A model generated the notes under the pieces. That model saw nothing but the letters and a program-made list of their open reading frames with translations. It did not search any database and had not been told where the DNA came from. Of a stretch of DNA of 34,602 nt, positions 20,167 to 29,700 are shown piece after piece. Positions within the stretch are counted from its first letter, which is position 1, and each line of letters starts with the position of its first letter. A program made the translations under genes and the position numbers. The DNA comes from Mailhella sp. (lineage in GTDB: Bacteria; Desulfobacterota; Desulfovibrionia; Desulfovibrionales; Desulfovibrionaceae), in contig JARHYD010000108.1 in NCBI GenBank assembly GCA_029258655.1, forward strand, positions 1-34,602, read 5' to 3'.

Positions 20167-20911
20167 AATAGCTATTATTGGTGGTAGCGGTATTGAAAAA
20201 ACTAGCCTTGTTCAAGATATTACAGTTAGTGAAGTCAATACCAAATGGGGAAAACCATCTTCCCCTATAAAAGAAGGTATGCTTGGCAATATACCTGTGG
20301 TATTTCTTTCAAGACATGGATATGACCATAGCATTCCCCCTACCCAAGTTAATAACCGTGCGAATATTGCAGCTTTAAAATCTATTGGTTGCACACATAT
20401 TATTAGTAGTACCGCTGTTGGATCATTAAGAGAAGAAATTCACCCCGGACATCTTGTTATACCAGATCAATTTATTGATTTTACCAAACATAGAGTAACC
20501 ACTTTTCACGATGATTTTAAAGAAGGTATTAACCATTTAAATATAGCAGATCCTTTTAACGAAACTATGCGTCAAGCATTAATCAGTGTTTGCAAAAAAT
20601 TAAAATATATATGCCATGAAAAAGCTACTGTTGTAACAATAGAAGGTCCTCGTTTTTCTACTCGAGCAGAATCCCATATGTTTAGAATTTTAGGTGCTGA
20701 TATTATTAATATGAGTGTTGCTCCAGAAGCTATTTTAGCAGCAGAACTTAGTATTCCCTACGCAACTATTGCTATGAGTACAGATTATGATACGTGGCGA
20801 GAAAATATTACTCCTGTAACTTGGGAAGAAATTGAAGACGTAATGCTAAAAAATTCTAAAAAAGTGTTACATGTTTTTGCAGAAGTTATACCTCTTATTG
20901 CAAATTCATAA
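20159..20911 (+). CDS. mtnP: S-methyl-5'-thioadenosine phosphorylase-like purine nucleoside phosphorylase
   Basis: IAIIGGSGIE, TIEGPRFSTRAESHMFRILGADIINMSVAPEAILAAE, STDYDTW. ATG 20159 with AAGGAG RBS preferred over the tracked start at 20132; overlaps the aldolase stop by 8 nt. Confidence 0.9.
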   Translation: MVKIAIIGGSGIEKTSLVQDITVSEVNTKWGKPSSPIKEGMLGNIPVVFLSRHGYDHSIPPTQVNNRANIAALKSIGCTHIISSTAVGSLREEIHPGHLVIPDQFIDFTKHRVTTFHDDFKEGINHLNIADPFNETMRQALISVCKKLKYICHEKATVVTIEGPRFSTRAESHMFRILGADIINMSVAPEAILAAELSIPYATIAMSTDYDTWRENITPVTWEEIEDVMLKNSKKVLHVFAEVIPLIANS

Positions 20912-20941
20912 CATTATAATTTATACAAAGTGAGGTTTTCT

Positions 20942-22147
20942 GTGAAAATTAGTCTTACAACACAAATGCTACTTGCTCTTGTTCTTGGTTGTATTTGTGG
21001 TCTTATTATTTCTCATATTGGTATTAATCCTGACTATTTCAAACCCTTAGGTGATATTTTTATTTCACTTATTAAAATGCTTGTTGTACCTCTTGTTTTT
21101 ACTACCCTTGTGGCTGGTGCTGCGGCTGTTGGTGATGTAAGTAGATTAGGTAAAATCGCTATCAAAAGTTTAATTTATTATACACTTACTACTGCTTTTG
21201 CCGTTAGTATTGGACTTTTAGTTGCTAACATTTTACAACCGGGTAGTGGCGTAGAACTTACTCAATCAACACAAACCAATATTAGTGTTAATCCACCATC
21301 TCTTCTTTCTGTTTTTATGGGTATTATTCCTACAAATCCAGCTAAAGCAATGTCAGATGGTAATATGCTTCAAATTATCTTTTTTGCAATTTTTCTCGGT
21401 ATCTCTATTAGTTCTTTAGGTACAAAACATAACCATGTACACCAATTTTTTGATAGTTTTGCAGAAGCAATGTTAAAGCTTACCTCTATGGTTATGCTCT
21501 ATGCTCCTATTGGGGTTTTTGGATTACTCACCTATACTGTTGGCACTTACGGAGCTGATGTTTTATTACCTCTTTTAAAACTTATCTTCGTTATGTTTGT
21601 TGCTTGTCTTATTCACGTTGTTATTATTTATATACCTTTTATACGTTATTCTGGTATTCCAATTCGAAAATTTTTGAATGAAATGACATCAACTATTCTT
21701 ATCGCATTTTCTAGTGCCTCCAGTGCTGCTGCCTTATCCAGTAATTTGCAAAGCGTACAAAAACTTGGAGCATCAAGACCTGTTTCAAGTTTTATGATTC
21801 CACTTGGTAATACTATTAATATGGACGGAACAGCAATTTATATGGGCGTATGTTCAATTTTTGCTGCAACATTTTTCGGAATTGATCTAACATTTGATAA
21901 ACAACTTCTTATTATTCTTATTGCTATTCTTGCTTCTGTTGGAACTATGGGCGTACCAGGAGCTGGTGTTATTATGATTTCAATGGTCTTTACACAAGTA
22001 GGTATTCCTCTTGAAGCAATAGCTCTTATTGCTGGTATTGACCGTATACTTGATATGATGAGAACAACCCTTAACGTACTTGGTGATGCAACAGGTGCTT
22101 TAGCTGTTTCAAAAGCTGAAAACGATATGCGACCTATTCAAGAATAA
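20942..22147 (+). CDS. Dicarboxylate/amino acid:cation symporter (DAACS family)
   Basis: SLIKMLVVPLVFTTLVAGAAAVGD, NTINMDGTAIYMGVCSIFAATFFG, RILDMMRTTLNVLGDATGALAVSK. GTG at 20942 preceded by GTGAGG RBS. Confidence 0.93.
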   Translation: MKISLTTQMLLALVLGCICGLIISHIGINPDYFKPLGDIFISLIKMLVVPLVFTTLVAGAAAVGDVSRLGKIAIKSLIYYTLTTAFAVSIGLLVANILQPGSGVELTQSTQTNISVNPPSLLSVFMGIIPTNPAKAMSDGNMLQIIFFAIFLGISISSLGTKHNHVHQFFDSFAEAMLKLTSMVMLYAPIGVFGLLTYTVGTYGADVLLPLLKLIFVMFVACLIHVVIIYIPFIRYSGIPIRKFLNEMTSTILIAFSSASSAAALSSNLQSVQKLGASRPVSSFMIPLGNTINMDGTAIYMGVCSIFAATFFGIDLTFDKQLLIILIAILASVGTMGVPGAGVIMISMVFTQVGIPLEAIALIAGIDRILDMMRTTLNVLGDATGALAVSKAENDMRPIQE

Positions 22148-22187
22148 AATTATTGCATTAAATTATTAACATCTTAATAATTCTTCT

Positions 22188-22220
22188 AAAAAGGAAAACT
22201 GTAAAAAGTTTTCCTTTTTT
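22188..22220 (+). terminator. Rho-independent terminator downstream of the symporter
   Basis: AAAAAGGAAAACT (22188-22200) / AGTTTTCCTTTTT (22207-22219) plus T-run. Confidence 0.85.
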
Positions 22221-22338
22221 TATAACATCAACATAATAACACTGCTTAAAGGAAATACCTCCGTCACCTTTTGGGTTGTTATTTCTCCCCCCAAGCCGTT
22301 GTAACGCAGAAAACTACGGATAAAGACAGAAATTAGAG

Positions 22339-22590
22339 TGTGTTTCTAAATTAATTTTATTCTATTTTTTTCTTTTGGGGAAATGATTTCCCCCAAGCCC
22401 CCTCAATCAGGCAAATTTATTGAAATATGTTTCAATAAATTTGCCTATGTTAGAGTATGAGTAGAAAATCTTTTTTTTCAAAAATAAAAAAGTTAGTTAT
22501 AATACCACGATATTGCAACTCTTTTATTTTCATTATTAAAACATAGAGTTTTAATTATACATAATATAGTAAAAACAAAAACTCTTTTTA
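22339..22590. repeat. Dispersed intergenic repeat, copy A
   Basis: TGTGTTTCTAAATTAATTTTATTCTATTTTTT (22339-22370) is identical to 34167-34198; similarity continues in patches to about 22575. Confidence 0.8.
22409..22446. repeat. Perfect 17-bp inverted repeat with 4-nt loop inside repeat copy A
   Basis: AGGCAAATTTATTGAAA TATG TTTCAATAAATTTGCCT. Confidence 0.9.
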
Positions 22591-22630
22591 TGCAAAAGAA
22601 TTTTTGGATTAAAAAGTTTTGAAGGGAGAG

Positions 22631-22668
22631 TTTGAGAGGGGAACTTTTTCAAAAGTTCTCCTCTCAAA
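22631..22668. repeat. Long inverted repeat (hairpin) in the DAACS symporter / ettA convergent spacer
   Basis: TTTGAGAGGGGAACTTTT (22631-22648) / AAAAGTTCTCCTCTCAAA (22651-22668), 18 positions complementary with one G-U. Confidence 0.85.
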
Positions 22669-22715
22669 AAAAGTTAATTTAGAAATATCTTAAAAAGATC
22701 ATTTTTTTCAAAAAT

Positions 22716-22738
22716 AAAAAAAGGGAGCAATGCTCCCC
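22716..22738 (-). terminator. Rho-independent terminator of ettA
   Basis: GGGAGC AAT GCTCCC; on the minus strand followed by a T-run, immediately after the ettA stop. Confidence 0.85.
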
Positions 22739-22741
22739 TTG

Positions 22742-24424
22742 TTATCGTGTAAGTTTTCTAAACTTCATTCTATGTGGTGTATCTGCACTTTTGCCAAGAC
22801 GTTTACGTCTATCTTCTTCATATTCAGTATAATTACCATCAAAGAAATTGACTACCCCTTCATCTTCATAAGCAAGAATGTGTGTTGCAATACGATCTAA
22901 AAACCAACGATCGTGGCTGATAACAAGTACACAACCTGCAAAATTTTCTAAAGCGTCTTCTAAAGCCCGCATGGTATTAACATCAAGATCGTTTGTTGGT
23001 TCGTCAAGTAATAATACGTTTGCACCAGATTTAAGCATTTGTGCTAAATGTAAACGTCCTCTTTCCCCACCAGATAATAAACTTACATCTTTTTGTTGGT
23101 CACTACCATTAAAATTAAAACGTGAACAATATGCACGAGCATTAATATCTCTATTACCAAGTTTAATAAACTCTGCACCCTCACTGATAATATCATATAC
23201 ACTTTTACCAGCTTCCAGACTATCACGGCCTTGATCAACATAAGCAAGCTTTACAGTTTCTCCAACCGTAAGTGTTCCACTATCTGGTTTTTCTTGTCCT
23301 GTTATCATTTTAAATAACGTAGATTTACCAGCACCATTTGGACCAATAATTCCAACAATAGCACCCGGTTGGATAATAAAATTCAAATTATCAGTAAGAA
23401 CTTTATCTCCCATTGCTTTACAAACATTTTCTGCTTTTATAACATTATTCCCAAGACGTGGTCCTGGTGGAATATAAATTTCAAGATCAGCAGCAAGCCT
23501 TTCACTTTCGTGACTAACCATAGCCTCATAAGCATTTATACGAGCTTTACTTTTTGCATGCCTACCCTTTGGTGCCATGTGAATCCATTCAAGCTCACGA
23601 GCCAATGTTTTTTGACGTTCTTTATCAGCTCTTTCTTCTTGAGCAAGACGTTTTTCTTTTTGTTCAAGCCAAGAAGAATAATTACCTTTCCAAGGAATAC
23701 CTTTGCCTCTATCTAATTCTAAAATCCAACCTGCTACATTATCTAAAAAATAACGATCGTGGGTAACAGCAATAACAGTACCAGGAAAAGTATGTAAAAA
23801 TCTTTCAAGCCAAGCAACAGATTCTGCGTCTAAGTGGTTAGTTGGTTCGTCAAGAAGAAGAACATCAGGATTTTGAAGAAGTAAACGACATAAAGCAACA
23901 CGACGTTTTTCCCCACCAGAAATAACAGAAACAGGAGTATCCGCAGGCGGACAACGAAGAGCATCCATTGCCATATCTAACCGAGAATCAATATCCCAAG
24001 CATTAAGAGCGTCCATTTTTTCTTGGACTTTTGCTTGACGTTCAATAAGAGCGTCCATTTCTTCAGGTTCCATTGGTTCAGCAAATTTAGCATTAATATC
24101 GTTAAATTCATTAACTAAATCAATAACTTCCTTTACTCCTTCTTCTACAACTTCTCTTACAGTTCTTGTTTCATCAACAAGTGGTTCTTGTTCAAGATAG
24201 CCAATACTATAACCAGGAGCTATAACAATATCACCTTCAAAATTTTTATCAACACCAGCTAAAATTTTTAAAAGTGATGATTTACCAGCACCATTTAAAC
24301 CAAGAACACCAATTTTTGCACCATAAAAATAACCAAGAGTAATATCTTTTAATACCTCTTTTTGTCCGTGACGTTTTGTCACTCGGTGCATGGAGTAAAT
24401 AACTTTTTCTTGTTCGTTACTCAT
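22742..24424 (-). CDS. ettA: Energy-dependent translational throttle protein EttA (ABC-F ATPase)
   Basis: Two ABC cassettes (GLNGAGKSSLL, GPNGAGKSTLF; SGGEKRRVALCRLL, SGGERGRLHLAQML) and EttA-like linker; 560 aa. Confidence 0.93.
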   Translation of the reverse strand: MSNEQEKVIYSMHRVTKRHGQKEVLKDITLGYFYGAKIGVLGLNGAGKSSLLKILAGVDKNFEGDIVIAPGYSIGYLEQEPLVDETRTVREVVEEGVKEVIDLVNEFNDINAKFAEPMEPEEMDALIERQAKVQEKMDALNAWDIDSRLDMAMDALRCPPADTPVSVISGGEKRRVALCRLLLQNPDVLLLDEPTNHLDAESVAWLERFLHTFPGTVIAVTHDRYFLDNVAGWILELDRGKGIPWKGNYSSWLEQKEKRLAQEERADKERQKTLARELEWIHMAPKGRHAKSKARINAYEAMVSHESERLAADLEIYIPPGPRLGNNVIKAENVCKAMGDKVLTDNLNFIIQPGAIVGIIGPNGAGKSTLFKMITGQEKPDSGTLTVGETVKLAYVDQGRDSLEAGKSVYDIISEGAEFIKLGNRDINARAYCSRFNFNGSDQQKDVSLLSGGERGRLHLAQMLKSGANVLLLDEPTNDLDVNTMRALEDALENFAGCVLVISHDRWFLDRIATHILAYEDEGVVNFFDGNYTEYEEDRRKRLGKSADTPHRMKFRKLTR

Positions 24425-24443
24425 ATTCCCTCAAGTAGTTTTA

Positions 24444-25172
24444 TTATAAAATTTCTTTTAAGAAAGCTCTTGTTCTTTCATGTTGTGGATTTGTAAAGAA
24501 CACATCAGGGCTTGCTTTTTCTAAAATATTTCCATGATCAACAAAAATAACCCTATCTGCAACTTCTCTAGCAAAAGCCATTTCGTGTGTTACACAAATC
24601 ATAGTCATACCATCAGAAGCTAAATCTTTCATAACATTTAAAACTTCATTAACCATTTCTGGATCAAGAGCTGAAGTTGGTTCATCAAAAAGCATAACTT
24701 TTGGTTGCATAGCCAATGCTCTTGCAATAGCAACACGTTGTTGTTGTCCTCCTGATAATTGGACAGGATATTTATGTGCTTGATTTAAAATTCCAACTCG
24801 TTCAAGAAGTTCCATAGCAATAGAAACTGCTTTATGTTTTGCTAATTTTCTAACTTTTATAGGAGCTAAGGTAATATTATCAAGTACACTAAGATGTGGG
24901 TATAGATTAAATTGTTGAAAAACCATACCTACTTCACTTCTAAGTTCATTTACATCAACACTTTTATCATAAATATCAACACCTTCAAGCAAGATTGAAC
25001 CTTGTTGAATAGTTTCTAATCTATTTAAACAGCGAATAAGAGTACTTTTACCAGATCCTGATGGACCACAAATAAAGACAACTTCACCTTTTTCAACAGA
25101 TTCATTAACTCCATTTAAAACATGAAAGTCACCATACCATTTGTGTACATCACGAATTTCAAGAATAGGCAT
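24444..25172 (-). CDS. Polar amino acid ABC transporter ATP-binding protein (GlnQ-like)
   Basis: [74 protein letters not shown]. Start set to the ATG at 25172 (minus) with a GGAGG RBS. Confidence 0.92.
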   Translation of the reverse strand: MPILEIRDVHKWYGDFHVLNGVNESVEKGEVVFICGPSGSGKSTLIRCLNRLETIQQGSILLEGVDIYDKSVDVNELRSEVGMVFQQFNLYPHLSVLDNITLAPIKVRKLAKHKAVSIAMELLERVGILNQAHKYPVQLSGGQQQRVAIARALAMQPKVMLFDEPTSALDPEMVNEVLNVMKDLASDGMTMICVTHEMAFAREVADRVIFVDHGNILEKASPDVFFTNPQHERTRAFLKEIL

Positions 25173-25504
25173 ATTACCTCCATATATAACACAATACAAT
25201 ATTATTCTATTGTAAATAGAAAGTATAGATTTAGAAAGACTACTTTGTCAAGTTTAACCTTAATATGTTATCTGTCTGTAATACATGATTTTTTTTATAT
25301 AATCTATTGATACCTTATATAAGGTTAATAAATTAAAATTATCTTAATACATAATCATTGCCATAAAAGATAAAAATATTATCATAGAATTACGTTATTA
25401 AGAATAAAAATATTTTTTAACTATATAGTATTACATATAAAAATAATAGCACAACTTATACATAAAAAAAATGATAAAAAAATTATATTTATCATGTCAT
25501 ACTA

Positions 25505-25532
25505 TTGACACTTTTTTAAATTTGACTAAAAT
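25505..25532 (+). promoter_or_regulatory. Sigma70-type promoter for the sigma54-type regulator gene
   Basis: TTGACA (25505-25510), 16-bp spacer, TAAAAT (25527-25532), about 33 bp before the ATG at 25565. Confidence 0.6.
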
Positions 25533-25564
25533 ATTTAATTATTTTTATGCTCCTTGGAGGGGGT

Positions 25565-26719
25565 ATGTCCCAAAAATTATCGGGGATAATTGGCGAAAAT
25601 ACCTCGTTAACTGAAATTTTTAAAGTTCTTAAAAAAGTTGCTCCGACTGATAGTACTGTACTTGTTACAGGGGAATCTGGTACAGGAAAAGAAGTATTAG
25701 TAAGAACTCTTCATAATCAGAGTAAACGTGCTAATGCTCCCTTTATTCCAGTAAACTGTGGAGCTATACCTAAAGAACTTCTTGAATCTGAACTTTTTGG
25801 ACATGAAAAAGGTGCTTTTACACATGCTATTCGTACAAAATTAGGGAGATTTGAATTAGCAGAAGGTGGTACTATTTTTCTTGATGAAATAGGTGAAATG
25901 GATACTTCTTTACAAGTTAAAATTTTACGTGTTTTACAAGAAAAAGAAATTGAACGCGTTGGCGGAAACGGTCCCAAAAAAATAGATGTAAGAATTGTAG
26001 CAGCAACTAACCGTGATTTAGAACAGGAAGTTGCTCTTGGCAATTTTCGTGAAGATTTATATTATAGATTAAATGTTATTCCTCTTCATTTACCTCCATT
26101 ACGTGAACGTGGTAATGATATTTTAATGTTAGCAGAACATTTTCTTGCATATTTTTGCGAAAAAAAAGAAAGAGAACAACTTTGTCTATCAGAAGAAGTT
26201 GCAAAAGTTTTTTTAAATTATGCTTGGCCTGGAAATGTTCGTGAACTGGAAAATTTTACTGAAAGATTAAGTATTTTAGCTGATGGACCAGAAATTGTTC
26301 TTTCTGATTTATCCTCCAAAATTTTAGGAGGAGTCGGAGATATTGAAAAACTTCCCCCTCTTCCCCAAAACATTACACTAGCAAAAGCTGAATCCAAAGA
26401 TAAAATTATTTCTTTAGATTCTAGTGTAAGTGCAAAAGAAAAACAAACACTGACAACAATGTTAACACAAAGTTTAAGTGACACTGTACAAACAAAAAAA
26501 GAAAATATTGCTCAAAGTAACAATGATTTCTTAGTTAGTCTTGCTGATATGAAAAGGCGGAATTTAAATCTTAAAGAATTTATGGAGCTGATTGAAGATA
26601 AAATTATCAATGAAGCTTTAGAACAAGTTGATGGTGTAAAAAACCAAGCAGCGGAAATTTTAGGAATTAAACGTACTACTCTTATTGAAAAATTAAAAAA
26701 ACGTAAAGATGAAGAATAA
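25565..26719 (+). CDS. Sigma54-interacting AAA+ transcriptional regulator with Fis-type HTH, no receiver domain
   Basis: [74 protein letters not shown]-terminal [23 protein letters not shown] at 25565 with GGAGGGGG RBS preferred over 25547. Confidence 0.92.
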   Translation: MSQKLSGIIGENTSLTEIFKVLKKVAPTDSTVLVTGESGTGKEVLVRTLHNQSKRANAPFIPVNCGAIPKELLESELFGHEKGAFTHAIRTKLGRFELAEGGTIFLDEIGEMDTSLQVKILRVLQEKEIERVGGNGPKKIDVRIVAATNRDLEQEVALGNFREDLYYRLNVIPLHLPPLRERGNDILMLAEHFLAYFCEKKEREQLCLSEEVAKVFLNYAWPGNVRELENFTERLSILADGPEIVLSDLSSKILGGVGDIEKLPPLPQNITLAKAESKDKIISLDSSVSAKEKQTLTTMLTQSLSDTVQTKKENIAQSNNDFLVSLADMKRRNLNLKEFMELIEDKIINEALEQVDGVKNQAAEILGIKRTTLIEKLKKRKDEE

Positions 26720-26731
26720 AAAGATTATATT

Positions 26732-29700
26732 ATGAAAATAAAAACAGTTCTCTTATCTCTATTTATTGTTTTGGCAAATACTCCATTAGCTCACGCTCTT
26801 TCATGGTCTATCAACTCACAAGCTAATTCTGATCAAATTCATATTACCAATAATGGAAACAAAGAAAAATTAAATACTATTCGTATTGATAAGAATAAAA
26901 TATTAATACAAAGTAAAAATTTTGACAAAACCCCACAATTAGTAGATGGAAATTTTGTTATGGATATTCTTCCAACAGAATATGGTCTTACTATTCAATT
27001 AAAAGATAGTGCGTTTGGTTTTGTTCAAAATATAGATCAAGATGGTAATTTAACGCTTGAAATTTATAAAGACCCTATGGGAGCACGTTGGAAACCAACT
27101 GCTCAACGGCAAGAATTTAATAATGCAGTAAAAAAACAAGAAGAAAAAGTTCAAGTAAAACTTGAAGAATTAAAACAAGAGAAAAAAATTCAAGAGCAAC
27201 TTTTAGCTCAAGCACAAAATAAACAGCTTTCTAAAGAAGAAAATAAACAAAACAAACAAGAAATTATACAACCTCAAAAAGTACAACAAAAAGATATTCC
27301 TTCTACACAGAAGATAAAGTCAGCTCAACCAATCATTACAGAAAATTTTGGAAATAATACTCATTTTATTCCAAAATTATCTGCACAATCTAACACTCTT
27401 ATTGCAGAAAATATTGTTCCTGAACAAACAAATAAACTTGAAAAAGCAACAGAAATTACAGAAAAAGAGTTACCTAAACCAAATTTAGAGAATAAAGCTA
27501 CGCAAGAAAAGTTTGATCCAAAAACTTTTACACCACCAAGTGTATCTTTTAAACTAAATCAAAATAAACCAGGTGAAGCTGAGGTTATTTCTGAAGAAGA
27601 TTTAAAAAATGCACAAATAAATAATAAATCAAATGCAGAAGAAAATCCAGATGCAAATAATTTATTAAAAAAAGAAGAACAAGATTTACCTCTTGTTATA
27701 GAAGATAACAGCTATGAAGAAACATTGCCTGCTACACAAGAAGAACTAGAAGCTCTTCTTAATCCAGAACCTAAAAAAGTAAATGCAACTCCAGTACCTG
27801 GTGAAATTCTTTATGTTGATGAAGCTGGCAATCCTGTACCTGCACCTTTAGATATTCCTGCTACAATCCAAAAAATGCGTAAAGCTTATAATTTAAGCAT
27901 TTTTGAAACAGTATTAGAAGAGGCAGAAAAATTAAAAGATTTAAATTTACCTAAAAATCTTCTTGAAGAAGTTTATTATAACAGATCAAAAGCGTTTTTT
28001 GCTCTAAATAGTAGAAATCTTAAAAATGCAGGTAAAGAGTATATTGATATTGCTCAAGAAGCATTAAATATGAGCCATGAATCAACGCGTAAACCAGAAG
28101 TTTTATCTAATCTTGCTGTTACCTATTTAGCATTAGATTTACCAGAAGAAGCAAAAGCCTATACAGATATTTTATGTAAAAATTATCCTTTTAGCATTGA
28201 TACACCTAATACAATTTTGCTTTTAAGTGATTATTATTTACGTCATGGTGAATATTCTTTTGCAACAAAATATTTACAAATTCTTATTGATAACTATCCT
28301 GATAATACCTATGCAAAAGATGCTTCTTTATTACAAGTTAAAGCATTGTATAAATTAGGAAACTATGAAAAAACTCTTGCTATGATTGAGTTTATTGATA
28401 GAAGATGGCCTAAAGTATATCTTGAATCTTCTGATTATTTAATGATTAAAGCCCATATATTAGAAGATAAAAAAGATTATAAAGGAACTATTGATACCTA
28501 TTGGAAACTCTTTAACTTAGATCCACAAAGTGAAGATGCAGGAGATATATTATTTAAAATTGCTAATCTTTATTACGACATCGGTGATAAAGAATCTGCA
28601 AAAAAAGTTCTTGAGCAACTTTATAATGATTATCCAAAAAACAAGCAAAATTCAAAAGGCTTACTTTATATTGGTGAAAATGGTCGTTTTGATGTTCCAC
28701 TTAATTTAGATCAAACAATAGAAATATTTAAACAAGATAATCCTGTGTATCCATCTTCCTATTATAATAAAATTATTGATGAATACCCAGATAGTCACGA
28801 AGCTGTTTTAGCTAAAGTACGTCTTGCTACATTACACTATTTGGAAAAAGAATATTTAGAAACAGCACAACTAGCACAAAATATTTTTATTGCTGATATG
28901 GATAAAAATGAAAGTAAAAATGCGTCCGAATTACTCTACCGTTCTTTTGATCCTATGCTTAATTTAGCTCTTGCAGAAGAAAATTCAGAACGTGTTTTAC
29001 AGTTGTGGGAAGAATTTCCCTCTGTAAGACAATATTATGAACCAATCAACACAGATTTACGCATGGCTATGGCAAAGGCTATGTTAAATCGTGATCAAGT
29101 TGAACAAGCAGAAAAACTTTTAGCTCCTTTTTTAGATACTGTTCCTAACTCGGAAGATCAATATAAAAATAGCCTCTATGCCTATGATGTATTTTTAGCT
29201 CATGCTATAAATAAACAAAATTGGGATAAGGTATTAGAACTTAATGAAAAAATAAGTGATTGGACATTACCTAAAAATAGAGAATTAAATAAACTCTATA
29301 CAACAGCTTTAGCCGCTGAAAATTTAGGATTAAATGCAAGAGCTCTTCCTATTTGGGAAACATTAGCTAGTAATGAAGAAGTTCCTTTATATCAAAGAGC
29401 TTATGCTCAATATTTTCTTGCTAGAGATGCAGAAAAAAAACAAAATTTACGTGGTGCTTATCAAGCAAATCTAGATTCTCTTGCTATGTTTGAAGATTTA
29501 AGAAATACTCAATCACCTTATGCAAGTCCAGAACGAGAAAGAGAAAGTATTGCCGCTTTAATGGATATTACAGAAATTGCAGGCAGATATACAGAATCTA
29601 TGGAATGGCTTAATCGTTATCGTACCTATGTTCCCAATGATTCAGAAGATTATGCAGGTTTACAATTACGAGAAGCACGTCTTCATAGAAAAATGGGCGA

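Noticed and set aside
22878-23766. Plus-strand ORFs of 118, 115 and 70 aa
   Set aside because: Antisense to ettA, which is unambiguous.
25717-26043. 108-aa minus-strand ORF
   Set aside because: Antisense of the conserved AAA+ domain.
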